Assembly: GCA_001599915.1 (NCBI GenBank)
Contig: BCIG01000013.1
Location: 62,001 to 126,000, forward strand
Length of the DNA: 64,000 nucleotides
Direction of reading: 5' to 3'
Source of the DNA: Symbiotaphrina buchneri
Lineage: Eukaryota; Ascomycota; Symbiotaphrinales; Symbiotaphrinaceae
The notes beneath the pieces are model-generated. The model searched no databases. It was given only the letters and a program-made list of their open reading frames with translations, and was not told the DNA's origin. Positions 43,780 through 55,276 of this stretch are shown piece after piece (within the stretch, counting starts at the first letter, position 1; each line of letters begins with the position of its first letter). Position numbers and translations under genes: made by a program.

Positions 43780-44961
43780 ATGTCTTGTGCACGGTTTTAC
43801 TATATGAATTCATTGAGGTCATTGTTGCCATCTTCGCCGTTATTATTACCTTCTTCTATTGCTCGCACTCTCTCGCAGCCGCGGGTATTCCGGCCTGTTT
43901 CTTCTTACTCGACCATGAGTCCGTCACATGTCCACACTGCGTACCCATGGACCCTGTCTCCTCTCATACTCTGTGCTCCTTTACGCGCCATAGCCCTGGC
44001 ACCACTGGCTGTAGCTGTCTCTCGTGCCGGAGGTCTAGGCTTCATTGGAGCTGGCTATGAGCTAGATAACCTCGACAAAGAGCTGGGGTCCGCAGCTGAC
44101 TTGTTGCGCCAATCGCCAGGCTTGGAGGCAGAAGGAGTCTTACCGATTGGCGTAGGCTTCATCAATTGGGGCGCCGACCTGACACTCGCTCTTCCTTTGA
44201 TAAAGAAGTACAGGCCGGCAGCAGTATGGTTGTTCGCGCCATGGCAGTTCTCTGACCTAGAACCGTGGGTGCAAGGCATAAGAGACGCAACACAACAAAA
44301 GACGCGGATCTGGATCCAGATCGGGAGCGTTGCAGATGCTCTGGCAGCCTCGAACCTGGACCCGGACACGCTGGTCGTGCAAGGTTCTGATGCTGGTGGT
44401 CACGGGCTGGCGCAGAGTGCCAGTATTATATCTTTACTTCCTGAGGTCGTGGATGCCCTGCAGGCGGCGCGTAAAGAGAACATAGAACTCGTAGCTGCCG
44501 GAGGTATAATGGATGGCAGAGGAGCTGCCGCCGCCCTGGCGTTGGGAGCTAGCGGGATCGTCATGGGCACTCGCTTCCTAGCAAGTAACGAAGCAACGAT
44601 ATCCGAGGGGTACAAGAAGGAGGTGATTCGAGCCAGTGATGGCGGCCTCAACACCGTGCGAACCAAGGTATATGATAGTCTACGGGGATCAACGGGCTGG
44701 CCCGGGATGTATAATGGCCGCGGTGTCATCAATCAAAGCTTCGTAGATGCCATCGCTGGCGTTGATGAGGAAGAGAATAAAAGATTATATGCAGAAGCAA
44801 TGAAGCTCGGCGACGAAGGCTGGGGTCCTAAAGGCCGAATGACCACGTATGCTGGGACAGGAGTTGGCTTGGTCAAGGAGAAGAAGCCAGCTGGAGAAAT
44901 AGTCGAGGAAGTAAGGGAGGACGTAAGAAAAGCTTTGGATGTAGCAAAGAGCAAGTTATGA
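43780..44961 (+). CDS. Nitronate monooxygenase (2-nitropropane dioxygenase type)
   Basis: Intronless gene for 393 residues from the first ATG. FMN-dependent nitronate monooxygenases oxidise toxic nitronates such as propionate 3-nitronate. The TIM-barrel signatures are present: CAPLRAIALAPLAVAVSRAG, GLGFIGAGYE, LPIGVGFINWG, VVQGSDAGGHG with its flavin-binding glycines and catalytic-site His (about residue 208), and VAAGGIMDGRGAAAALALGA with GIVMGTRFLASNEA. The first 45 residues (MNSLRSLLPSSPLLLPSSIA, RTLSQPRVF) look like a mitochondrial leader. A later ATG at 43916 (MSPSHVHTAYPW) would give a cytosolic form without it, so dual targeting is possible. Substrate is not shown by the sequence. Confidence 0.9.
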   Translation: MSCARFYYMNSLRSLLPSSPLLLPSSIARTLSQPRVFRPVSSYSTMSPSHVHTAYPWTLSPLILCAPLRAIALAPLAVAVSRAGGLGFIGAGYELDNLDKELGSAADLLRQSPGLEAEGVLPIGVGFINWGADLTLALPLIKKYRPAAVWLFAPWQFSDLEPWVQGIRDATQQKTRIWIQIGSVADALAASNLDPDTLVVQGSDAGGHGLAQSASIISLLPEVVDALQAARKENIELVAAGGIMDGRGAAAALALGASGIVMGTRFLASNEATISEGYKKEVIRASDGGLNTVRTKVYDSLRGSTGWPGMYNGRGVINQSFVDAIAGVDEEENKRLYAEAMKLGDEGWGPKGRMTTYAGTGVGLVKEKKPAGEIVEEVREDVRKALDVAKSKL

Positions 44962-45064
44962 GAGCATTGCCAACAATCTGAAGTCACCTTCGCGAGCCAG
45001 AACATGGGAAACAGGACGGCAGAGGCCAAGGATACTCGGTTGTACGGGTTGACTCTGGTTCGGT

Positions 45065-45588
45065 CTATGCGAATCTCCAGATATCTATGAGCAGCGCTTT
45101 GATGAAGCCTTCTCCCTTTGCGGCCCGCTTTGGAAAGAACTTCTTGTTGGCCAGCGTATAATCTCGGAGGGCACACTTTGATGAGAACACATGCACTGCT
45201 CTCCCGGACCGGCGACAGTCCATCAGATCCACGAGGTTGACATGAACGCTCTTCAGCTCCTGTACCCCTGTCAGCATGCCAGAGTATCAGAACAGAGACG
45301 CGATGAACCCACCCTCTTACACTGGCGGATAGATCCCGGCGCTGGTGAGATTCCAACCTCCTCGCACAGGTCCTGCCAGCGTTCCAACTTGCTTCCATCC
45401 GCGCTGAAATGGCTCATGAACTCATGCGCGTAACAAGCCGCCTGCTCTTGTTTGTATCTCTTGCCGGTGGCCTTCCAGTGGCGCTGTTTGGCTAGCTTGC
45501 TGAAGTTGATGCTGGTCGAAAGGGCGGGATCGACTTGAAAGTCAGGGAATTGCGACCAGAAGGGGGCTCCGTCGTCAAGGTCCGCCAT
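45065..45588 (-). CDS. Conserved fungal hypothetical protein, 156 aa
   Basis: Two-exon gene: exon 1 45588-45313, intron 45312-45260, exon 2 45259-45065. The splice joins SIRQCKR to ELKSVHVNLVDLMDCRRSGR, and the intron has a CTGAC branch site. The pattern (AHEFMSHF, LERWQDLCEEVGISPAPGSI, QCKRELKSVHVNLVDLMD, NKKFFPKRAAKGEGFIKALL) is familiar from a widespread filamentous-fungal family of unknown function. The protein is soluble, basic toward the end, with no signal peptide from the chosen start. An in-frame ATG at 45795 would add 69 residues, including a hydrophobic stretch (LYLPLRALLILPRAVV) that could be a leader. I prefer 45588 (MADLDDGAPFW) because family members I recall start near there. 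It is convergent with the nitronate monooxygenase gene, 103 bp away. Confidence 0.75.
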
Positions 45589-46022
45589 GTCGTTCGTATA
45601 AGGGGTGTATGAGCGGAATATTGGGCTTCGCGGGCGTACTACGGCACGAGGGAGAATCAAGAGAGCACGAAGAGGAAGATACAGGCTGGAAATGGAGAGG
45701 TGCTGACTGGACAGACCGTGTTTCTGTATACTCCTCAACATTAAAACAAGTGCGCTGATGAAAGAATCAGACGTCAATGCTGTGCTCCAGGCCATGCCAG
45801 GCTCCTCTCAAGTGGTCGGTGCCCGGCATTACCTGGTCACTGTCCAGAAAGGAAGAATAGTACTTCAGCGAGCCGGATAGTGACAGAAGAAGGTGCATCA
45901 CCTTCCAGAATATCTGTCAATGAAGCACGGCAACAAGCACTTTGGAGACAAAGCTGAAGGGAGAGACGGCATGACCGAAACCAGACGGTGGTCGTCTGAA
46001 CGCGATGTTCAGATCGGCCCCC
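45589..46022. other. Intergenic region
   Basis: 434 bp between the 156-aa gene and the chromodomain gene, both on the minus strand. If the upstream ATG at 45795 is used, half of it is coding. Otherwise nothing is seen. Confidence 0.4.
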
Positions 46023-47571
46023 CTAGTCAACGAAAAAAGGATCGTCGAGACGCCCCGTCGGCTGGCTGCTTCGCTTCGTTTGATAGCGGTCAAAAACAGC
46101 CAGCTGTTCCGCATCCTCTGCCGCCAACCAACTGTCCTCCGTGTATGTCAGTGGGAAGCCGACCCACTTGACCAGGTACTTTCGGTCGCCATACTCATCA
46201 ATTCTCTCAGCCACAATGTCTTCAACTTCATACTCCTCTGGATCTTCTTCGTCCTCTCCTTCGCACATGTCCAGAGCCGCAGCAGGTTCCCAGGTGTCGT
46301 AACTTTGAGAGAACCCTTCCCAACGGACACGATGGAAAGTTCTACCATAACGGTCGATCGTGGTGTCGACTATTTTTTCTATGCTCCAGTACAGTTCTTC
46401 ACCCACCTGGACAGGGCATGGAACGGCCTTGCCAAGGCTTGTGGATCTCTCTATACGTTGATAATAAAGCTCAACCTCCTTCTCGCTCCAAGGTCTAGAG
46501 CCGGCTGGTATTGTGAGCAGCTTCTCAACTAATAAGGATTATCAGGGAACCAACCGAAGCGATTTATCTCTTCTTGCCCTGGTATACGAGCAAAAGCAAA
46601 CCTAAATATAGGAAATCCATAAATTCCCATTTGCTCCCAAATCCGAATGCATTGGTATAACTGCCCGCCTATTTAGAGGCTCGTTCCAGCTGCGGACAGG
46701 ACATAAGGTACTCACCCCGTCGTAGCGATATCCATGTCGCGGCGCCCATTGTTGTTTCCCGCCGCATCCACGTATGACCCTTACAGGTCTTCCGGTCCTC
46801 AGAGACTGCAACAGGGAGGTTTCCACCCGTGAGCTGATGCGGCTTGACTTGCTTGATAAAACGATTGTGCATTCTTCTTCCCGTGGTAGGATGAAAGACT
46901 GCGGGTCGTTTGCCCTCGCCACTGTCAGTAAATGTGTATCCACAATCGATATCGTCCATGAAGGACTCCGAGATGACGACACTATACAGACCCCTCGCTG
47001 GATCTCCACTCATACCACGTTCCGTGCCACGATGTATCAATGCCTCATGGCAATCTCGGCGACTCGGCAGCCAAGTACCACTTGGAACACCACGAAGCTC
47101 ACCGAAGACGCGCCAGTCGTCGCAGTCCTCTGGCTCAGCCAGGACCGTGCCGACAGTAGCCGTTCGAACTATCATAACATCATCGTCGCCGGGAGATGCC
47201 TCACCCCCTGGAGGAGTCAACGTCTGCTCGCCTTTTTCCAGATTTATTTCCATGACGCTACCGTCCGGATGCCTCTCAGCTAGAATGCGATAATTGCCGC
47301 GGGCTTCATAGACCGGATATCTTTGACCTGGCGGCAATCTGGAAGTAGCTTTCGCCTTATACCTGGGATAAAGGCCCGTACGAGTGCAGATCATCTCATC
47401 CGGATCTTCTGTCCAATTTTCAGACTCCGCTGGGTAGAAAGCCTCCGATTTCAATCTTGCTTCTTGCACATAATCGACTGGCGTATCGGGTGCAGGGCCT
47501 CTGGGCCGGCAATTATATCTCTCTTGAGCATTTAGCAGAAAGGCTGTATCCCTTTCGAGGTTTTGCTTCAT
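46023..47571 (-). CDS. Tandem-chromodomain protein, otherwise orphan
   Basis: Modelled as two exons for 453 residues: exon 1 47571-46716, intron 46715-46529, exon 2 46528-46023. The C-terminus has two chromodomains. The first, about residues 330-370, reads WSIEKIVDTTIDRYGRTFHR and VRWEGFSQSYDTWEPAAAL. The second, about 383-432, reads YEVEDIVAERIDEYGDRKYL and VKWVGFPLTYTEDSWLAAED. Each has the aromatic-cage pattern (Y/W, W, W or similar). Just before them is RPWSEKEVELYYQRI, loosely Myb-like. The first 285 residues match nothing I know; they include NYRILAERHPDGSVMEINLE and VFHPTTGRRMHNRFIKQVKP. The 187-nt intron is long for this genome and could hide a small extra exon. Chromodomains also occur at the end of chromovirus integrases, but no reverse transcriptase, RNase H, integrase or long terminal repeat is seen here. 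I treat it as a host gene, probably a histone-methyl reader. Confidence 0.7.
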
Positions 47572-48250
47572 ATGAATAGTAAGTGATGCACGCAGAGTCT
47601 GACAGGGCACGGTGCATTCCGCGACTCTCAGGATGTCGAACTCACAAGAACTCCCTGTTAAATGCGGAGATCGGCATCTTGTCTGTGAAGGGAGACAGAA
47701 CTCTCTGTTGCTAGCTACATGAGAAGCAAAGTAAGGCTGAAGTGAAAATTGCGCAGGAATGCTTCAGGAACTCCGTCTCCGTACACGACGTACTGAGCAC
47801 TGGTCCTAGTGAAGTGGGCACGATCAGCAGAGTGCAACAAGTTTAGGTCGGACTCTCATGCTTCCAGCAGTAGAGGGGCCTGTGAGCGTAGACTTGGTAT
47901 ACCTGTGCAAGCAAGTTGGCTAATGGAGTCTTCAGCCGGAGCTTCAAAGCGGTCGCGAGGTGTAAGCAAGGGAGAGGTCTTGATTGCAATAGAAAGAGTC
48001 GCGAGTGGGAGTTCCTTTGGAATCAGATAGTGCAAGGCAGCAGCTCGTGAGCAGTTATAGCTCTGAGAATGTGCGAAGCTAGACAGAGGTGTGTCGGGAA
48101 TGTGCTTTGAACATAGGTAACGAAGAAAAATTTCATATTGATTTGAAGCATCAGAGAGCCCAGCTGAGAGAGTACATGATTAACTCCAACCAAACCAGTG
48201 AATGCATGATCCAAAGCCCTCATCCAACGCCTACCCAATCTCTGTCCACG
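47572..48250. other. Intergenic region
   Basis: 679 bp between BRN1 and the chromodomain gene, both on the minus strand. It must hold the chromodomain gene promoter and perhaps a 5' exon that I cannot place. Short frames at 47809-48030 and 48023-48238 have no features. Confidence 0.4.
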
Positions 48251-50989
48251 TCATACAGGTTCGACAATCTCGGCGTTATGGTCTCTCCGAATCGTCAATT
48301 CTTCCAAACACTCCTCGTTGTCCAATATCAACCCTTTCTCATTTGCCAGGTGTAGCAGGCAAATGAAGCAGTAAGAAGTCGATATGTCAGCCATGGCTTG
48401 CTTGGGGTATACAGATTGCAAGTTGTTCATCACAGCAGTGAACTTGAGAGAGCCGTCCTGGGCTTTCGCAATGGGCTCGGCCTCTGGCTCAGGAGTTGTC
48501 CGCTCAAGTGGATCCTGCAGTGGTCAGAAAGGTCATACAACCGATTAGTTGAGACTTACCAGTTGGTCTCCAAGTCCTATTCCTCTCCACATTTCTTCCT
48601 TCAATTTCCTGACGTCCACCTTTTTGGCCACCCGCGCATATTCCACATACTCAGGCCTTAGCCTCCTACTCTGTGTGACCAACTGGGTTCCGAATGCTCC
48701 TTCTTGACTATCGCCAGCATTCGCAGCGAGAATGCCGGCAATCCCAGCAGCACCAATGCCATCCGCACCGCCCTCACCAAGCTCAGGGGAGAAAGCTTCT
48801 CTTGCATCAGCAAACTCGTCATCGTCATCATCAGGTATACCGCCAGGCATATCGAGACCGTCATCCTGGAAGAAGTTCGCATCATAGTCACCCCTGGGCG
48901 CTTCGTCGGTACCGGCAGCATCCCCGGGCCCTTCTTTTCGAGCCCAGAATGCTTCATCCATTTCACCTTCTGGTAGATCTTCATTGGCTAAATTCTGCTG
49001 CGAACTTCCATGTACCAGACGCCGTTTACTTGAGCCCATCCTTGCCTTTGGCTTGAGGAATAGACGAAGTAATTGCTTTGAGTTGAAATGCTTGTCATCC
49101 GGGAGCAAATTCCGTGTTTTTGAGCGCCATTGAGATTTTGGTAGACTTATGCTCGAATTTGAAGTTGCAGGCGTGTAGATCATCTCGGCCAGAACGGGGT
49201 CTAGCGGTGACGTGAAGTCAATCTCGAAGGGTTCCTTCTCTTTTCTTTTCGTCACTGTGGCCGCGGCGGATTTCCCAATATCTTTTACCCTTCGTATCCG
49301 CCAGTGTTCTGGACCAGCCCAGTTCTTTTTTAAAGCTTGGTCGAAATAGCTGAGAATATCTTCATGTTGCTGATCTTCTCTGCCGCCGTGATCGAGGCGA
49401 ACAGTGTATTTCCCTGTCTCAGCATCGAATCCGTCAGGACCCATTTCAGCCGGGTCTTCACCCTCGAGATCTCCCTCGTTGTCAAATTCTGCATTATGAG
49501 GTCGAAGCTGGGGTTCAAGCGCAGCGTCTCTAGCCCAAGCTTCTCCTCCCTCGCCAAAGCCGGTATCTGCAGGCAGATCAAATCCACCCAAAGCACCATG
49601 GTCGTCGTCAAATCCCGGAGCATTATCGTCGTCCAAGAAGATGCCAGATTTGTTACCAGCCTCTTCAGCTTGCGCACGATCCTGCCGCCAGTCCTCCGGA
49701 GCTTTTAGGAATGGGATGTCCAGGGCGCCAGTCTGATCCCCTAGTTCGTAAGCCTTCAAAGACGGACAGATGTCTTGGTCGTCTAGCCTGTTGAGATCTG
49801 GGAAGAATTTTGACCCGAGCGACGCAAGGTCAATGTCCGGATCCTCTGCTTCCTCTTCTGCCACCCCAGCTTCCTCCGTCTCCTCGGTTATAGGCTCTTC
49901 TGACCCGCTTCTCTGTTTATTCTGCTCTGCCTCTCCGGCTGCATCACCAGCGTCGTCACTGCTATCGAACACTATACGTCCATGTGCATCAATTGATAGA
50001 TGGTTCAGTAGAAGCCCTTTAACTCCTCCCTCATCGAAATCCGCAGCAGCTTTTTTTGAGAGAGGATCGATGGAAAACTCCAACTCGAACTTTTTCAACT
50101 GCAACGAAGCAAATGACGGGGCTAGCGTCGCTTCCGAGGATCTCTGCGTCTGGCAGATATTTAGTCTAGGATATCAATCCGTTTCGATGGATGTTTACCT
50201 TCTTCTTCCTCCGCCTTCTGACGCCATCTTCACCTTCCTCCTCTTCTTCATCATCTTCTCCATCTTCTCCCTCTTCTGACTCCCCTCTCCGTTTCTTATT
50301 GCCGCTTTCTGCAAGGCCGCTCAGCAATTTCCCAGTCTCCGTTGCCACACTGTCAACTCTGCTCGTATAGATTTTTACACAGCCATCCAGGGTGCAGCTT
50401 GCTTTCTGAAAATTGACACCGTCTCCTTCCTTGAGCAGAGACATATCGTGGAAGTAATCAATCAATGCGAAATTCCATGAGTTCGTGGCATTTATTTTCT
50501 GCATGTGTCAGTATCCGTCTGCATGTCATATGGAGGAATAAGAACAAACGTTATCTGTCGCCATCTTCATCCACTCCTCGAAGTTTGCCAATAACGGTAC
50601 GCGCTTCATTGGAGTAACTGCGCTTCCGCCCACGACTGTCAGGCCATCTTCTTCATGATCTTTCCGCCTCAGCGCGCTTGCTCCTGGTGTTTTCGGGCTG
50701 GTGCTTCCGGCTCTTTGGAAGGAGTTCAATTTTCTCATCGGCGATGCGGCCGCCCGAATCTCATTCATTTGGATGTCATGCAGGGCCTGCCGAGATTGTA
50801 ATCGCACCATCTTTTCTTGTCGGTCATCGTTGAGCGGTATTCTGACATGATGTTAGCGCATCTACCGCAATGCGCCGGCTGATTAGAGTTGTACCTGAGG
50901 GGCGCTTTCAGAGGTGAGGTGGCAGCAGCAGCAGTTTGTTTGGCGTTGGCCCTGCCATTGGCACGCGGGGGATTCGCAACCCTGGGCAT
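48251..50989 (-). CDS. BRN1: Condensin subunit BRN1 (CAP-H, barren)
   Basis: Five-exon gene for 846 residues: exons 50989-50895, 50841-50550, 50498-50199, 50149-48560 and 48514-48251. Brn1 is the kleisin that bridges the Smc2-Smc4 heads of condensin I and shapes mitotic chromosomes. The start is MPRVANPPRANGRANAKQTA. The conserved N-terminal kleisin part reads RIPLNDDRQEKMVRLQSRQA, then WMKMATDNKINATNSWNFAL, IDYFHDMSLLKEGDGVNFQK and ASCTLDGCVKIYTSRVDSVA. A KR/E-rich stretch follows, then ELEFSIDPLSKKAAADFDEG, long acidic regions, VAKKVDVRKLKEEMWRGIGL and the C-terminal winged helix (FTAVMNNLQSVYPKQAMADI, STSYCFICLLHLANEKGL). All family blocks are in order. Length is normal. It is divergent from the cation exchanger gene, 551 bp apart. 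Confidence 0.95.
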
Positions 50990-51540
50990 TGTGAATTCCA
51001 ATAGCAGTGAGGGCTACGGAGATGGATTTTTCTGGCTGCCTTCGCATTCAGCAGGACGACTTGACTGCGTGGAATAAGGCTCACAAGCATGCACCAGAGC
51101 GACGTTGCGATTTCCTGCGCCAGTGTCTTTGTTTACATGGAGCCGGCGACCCAAACAAATTATTGGCGACCCTTCGCGTAAGCTACGGTAGCAGCGAGCA
51201 TGTACCGGTAGGCGTAGATTTGGTTGACTAAGCACTGAGTAAGCGAAAGCGAAGAGCCGGTGAGCTTGTCTCGGCTGGAAGGCACTCGACCAGCAGCAAC
51301 GTCAGGCTGCATCTTATCTGCTTGGCGTCAGGTAAGTGCCAACAGGGCCAAGCTGTTAGGTTACTGTTCGAGCTTGAAGACTCGTAACACTCGGACAGAC
51401 CACTACATACTGGGAAGCTTTGCCAAGTGGACTGAATTTCCATCTCTTTGATCATGAGGTGATCACCGTAGCGATCTTGCCCACCAGCCATTGCTTGCAA
51501 CTATTAATCGTCCGATGCTGGAGATGATGCATTATTGGCC
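50990..51540. promoter_or_regulatory. Divergent promoter region, BRN1 and cation exchanger
   Basis: 551 bp between divergent start codons. Open frames here (51007-51231 plus, 51228-51500 minus) show no features. No specific element is recognised. Confidence 0.45.
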
Positions 51541-54500
51541 ATGTCTGCAGCAGCTCCACCCGTGCGTCATCTCGGGCATGCGCCCAGATCAACAATGCGC
51601 CGGAGTCGCAGATATTCCTCGCGGCCCTTCTTCATAACTCTGTTACTCGTCGTTGCAATAGCCATTCTCAGCTCCTTATCAGGTCGCGGTCCGCACGATA
51701 TTCGCTCGACCCGGAACACGCTAAGTACAAGGGGCCATACTGGTGTCGACGGCTACACCTCTTCCACCACCGGTCTCAGGAGGAGTGAAGACGTAAGTAC
51801 TTTCGAAGACAGCGTACAGTAGAAAGCTATTGACTGTACGCATATAGCTAGAATGCCGTCTGGTGCACGATGCGAAAAATCAATGCGCCTTCATCACGGC
51901 CAATTGCCCTGATGAAGAAGCGGGATTGTTTTCGTATCTCACGCTTTATTACTGCCGGCTCGCTCATGTGAAACCCGTCGCTTTTATAATCGTCGCAACC
52001 TGGCTCTCTTTACTGTTTTCAACTATCGGAATAGCCGCCAGCGACTTTTTCTGCATCAATCTCAGCACAATATCATCTATGCTGGGGATGAGTGAGAGCA
52101 TGGCTGGAGTGACGTTCTTGGCTTTTGGAAACGGTAGCCCGGACGTCTTCTCCACATTTGCAGCAATGAACACACACAGCGGCAGCTTGGCTGTTGGGGA
52201 GCTGATTGGCGCGGCCTCGTTCATCTCTGCCGTGGTGGCGGGCTCCATGGCTTTAGTTAGACCGTTCAAGGTCGCCAGAAAGAGCTTCGTTAGAGACGTC
52301 GGTTTCTTCATCGTGGCTTCCAGCTTTAGCATGGTTTTCTTGGCTGATGGTGTCCTCTATCTTTGGGAGTGTGTGGTAATGATTGTCTTTTACATCTTTT
52401 ACGTCATTTTTGTCGTCGTATGGCACTGGTGGCTCGGGAAGCGCCGGGCGAGAAGGGAAAGAGAGGCCGCTGCCAGAGGTCATTATTACATTCCTGGAAA
52501 TGAAGAACTGGAGGTAGGAGAAGAGAATCTCCTCGACGAAGATACCGTCAGTGGAGAGAGGACTAGTCTACTAGGGAATGGCTCTATGGAGGATTTCGGA
52601 GCTCTAGAACGTGGCGAAAGCGACGTGCCTGATGCTGAATTCGATGAAGGGGACGAGGAAGAGCGAGACAAATGGTTTGCCGAAATGAACAGCAATATGC
52701 GCGTCAATCGGCCCAGGGGCCCTAGAAGGAACACGATTACACCTATAAGACCCAGTTTGGTGGGTGCGCTCGAGTTTCGCGCAGTTCTATCTTCTCTGCA
52801 GAAAGCTCGAACCACTCAAGCTATACCTATCAACCTGAGGAGATATTCAGATGATCCTCGCATGGACGAAGCTGACCGCATCTCGCATATCTCTGATCCT
52901 GAGCTGGCATCCATGTCCACTTCGAGGTATAATGATCGGACGGCGAATGGACTGGGAAGACCAGAACTTTCTGTTATGGCGGGGCCTGCCGCTGGGCGCG
53001 CGAGAGGAAAGTCAACCAATGACATTGATGGAATGGACTTCGATCCGACATCTATCGCAAAGGTAGCACCGGAAATTGATTTTCTGAGTGCTTCCCCCCC
53101 GGACATGACTACTTCAGGGGAGCAATCTCCGAGAAATTTGACGCAGTCTTCCTCTGCAATTGCCGCGTCGCCGTCCATCTCGATATCTCCAGCACCGTCT
53201 AGACTTGAGGCTGTGCAAGATACTGCTCGGCCCTCAAACGCACGCAAACCAACGCCAGACCTTTTAGCTCCACCTGGGAGAGGCTTCCCCTTTTTCTCAG
53301 ATGGTAGCTCGCAGAACGAGTCCAGGACGCACGGCAACGACAGCTCCCCCGAAATATCACCTGGTAGCTCTCCTCGTCAGCTGCCTAGGCTGTCTATTCC
53401 GGGGAGAGTATCACCTCCGTCGCCGTTTCCGCCATACTCTGACTATGGCAATTCAGCGTTGAGCCCACGTGCACCCAGTATACGTCTACCACCCCCTAGT
53501 GTTTCCACGGAGTCCGTTTATCCCGTCGACGACCATCATACGACGCTAGAGAGGCCGATTAGGTGGTGGCCGTACAAGATCCTTCCCCCACCGCGCATCC
53601 TGGCATCCACACTCTTCCCGACTCTGTATTCTTGGCATGAGAAAACAATCTGGGAGAAGTTCCTCGGGGTCATTGCGGCTCCTAGTGTTTTCTTACTCGC
53701 TATCACTTTGCCCGTTGTGGAGTCAGAAAAGGACTATGAGGCAGAGAAAGTTGTACGTGATACCGACCGTGCTTATAGCGTGGATAGGATCAAGTCCGAC
53801 TCCAGAAGTACCCCGATCACAGCAGTCGATGGCTTGTCCAGCATCAGCCCGGAGCATGAGGCTTCCAGTCTGCGCGAGCATCTAGGAGGAGATCACCTTG
53901 GCGATAGCCTGGGGGGCCATGGTACTGTTGCTACAGTTGCTGCATCAACCGAAGCCCTTCACCATCATGAGACAGCCGCCCACGCGTTGCAAAACGGGGA
54001 AGTCATGCCCCAGTCAGCTAATGGGGACATACCCATAGCCGACAAAGACTGGAACAGGTGGCTGGTATGCATCCAAATAATTACCGCTCCTCTATTCATG
54101 GTTGTGGTAACGTGGGCAAATACGGACGAAACCCTGAGTGCCAGAAATCTCTTGCGGCCAATTCTGTTCTCTCTACTAGGATCATGCATCGCTCTTGCGC
54201 TTCTTATTCTTACTACCTCACCGTCAAAGCCTCCGAAGTGGCGGGTCCTACTATGTTTTGTAGGGTTTGCTGTCTCCATAACTTGGATATCTACGATAGC
54301 CAATGAGGTCGTGGGCGTCTTGAAAGCCGTTGGGGTCATACTAAATATCTCTGATGCTATCTTGGGTCTCACAATATTCGCTGTCGGCAATTCGCTCGGT
54401 GACTTGGTGGCAGACATCACAGTTGCGCGCCTCGGATATCCAGTTATGGCGCTCTCGGCGTGCTTTGGTGGACCCATGCTCAACATCCTCCTAGGAATCG

Positions 54501-54787
54501 GAGTCAGTGGATTATACATCACACTTCGGGCAGGGGCGCATCGACACGAGAAGCACCCACACCGGCCGATCAAGTACAAGCCTTATCAGATAGCAGTCAG
54601 CAGTACTCTGCTGATTTCGGGGGCAACTCTGCTGGTCACGCTTCTGGGCTTACTGATCATGGTACCCCTGAATGGCTGGAGAATGGATCGGAAGATCGGG
54701 TTGGCCCTCATAGGGCTATGGTGCCTGAGCACCGCGGGCAATGTCATCGTGGAGATTGTTGGCTTGGGAGGCGACATTGCATTTTGA
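51541..54787 (+). CDS. Sodium/calcium-exchanger family cation transporter
   Basis: Two-exon gene for 1063 residues: exon 1 51541-51792, intron 51793-51847, exon 2 51848-54787. It has the two halves of the CaCA/NCX fold. The first has the alpha-1 repeat FLAFGNGSPDVFSTFAAMNT followed by SLAVGELIGAASFISAVVAG. The second, near the C-terminus, has the alpha-2 repeat IFAVGNSLGDLVADITVARL with ALSACFGGPMLNILLGIG. In between is a very long, Ser/Pro-rich cytoplasmic loop (roughly residues 300-650). A signal-anchor helix (PFFITLLLVVAIAILSSL) is near the N-terminus. The layout matches fungal proteins related to yeast YDL206W and to the human mitochondrial exchanger NCLX. The transported ion and membrane are not settled by sequence. 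Confidence 0.9.
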
Positions 54788-55276
54788 TACCCTTGCTTCA
54801 TAGGCAGATGTCTGGCGTTGTTGGGCTTGCATACCGTGCATCTGGCGGGGTTCCGCTGATCTCATACATGGGCACTTTCACGACTGTTTGATGGAGTGAA
54901 TTTGATATGCACGTACATACATGACGAGATAATGTACACTGAGGACGATCTTATATTCAACAAATCAAAACAACCACTATTCAACTTTGCGCATTCTCGT
55001 TATAAGGTTAAGGGACGCCGTGTCGATTTCGCTTTTGGTTCAATCTGGTCTGTATCGATCAATCGCGCTAAAATTCGTGAAATCGCCTACCCCTCGATTC
55101 CTTCACCGCCTTCGCGCACCCTGGTGCACACATGGCTTCGTACACCTGGCAGCTTTGAGCGTTCCTTTATTTCTGTGGAAGCCGTCCAGGTACTCAATTT
55201 ACAATCTTTTATACTCCTTGATTGCCTGCGACCCGGCTTCCGACTCCGAAGCCCTACACTTCTAGATATTGTAGCC
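54788..55276. other. Intergenic region upstream of phosphomannomutase
   Basis: 489 bp holding the 3' UTR of the exchanger gene and the promoter and leader of SEC53, with a TTATAAGG element near 55000-55007. Open frames that run through this region into exon 1 of SEC53 are leader sequence, not separate genes. Confidence 0.45.

Noticed and set aside
43780-46022. A secondary-metabolite or detoxification cluster around the nitronate monooxygenase
   Set aside because: Neighbours are RPB11, a conserved hypothetical and a chromodomain gene; no synthase, transporter or pathway regulator is linked.
46023-46528. Chromodomains as the remnant of a chromovirus-type retroelement
   Set aside because: No reverse transcriptase, RNase H, integrase or long terminal repeats are nearby, and the two domains differ from each other, so a host gene is the simpler reading.
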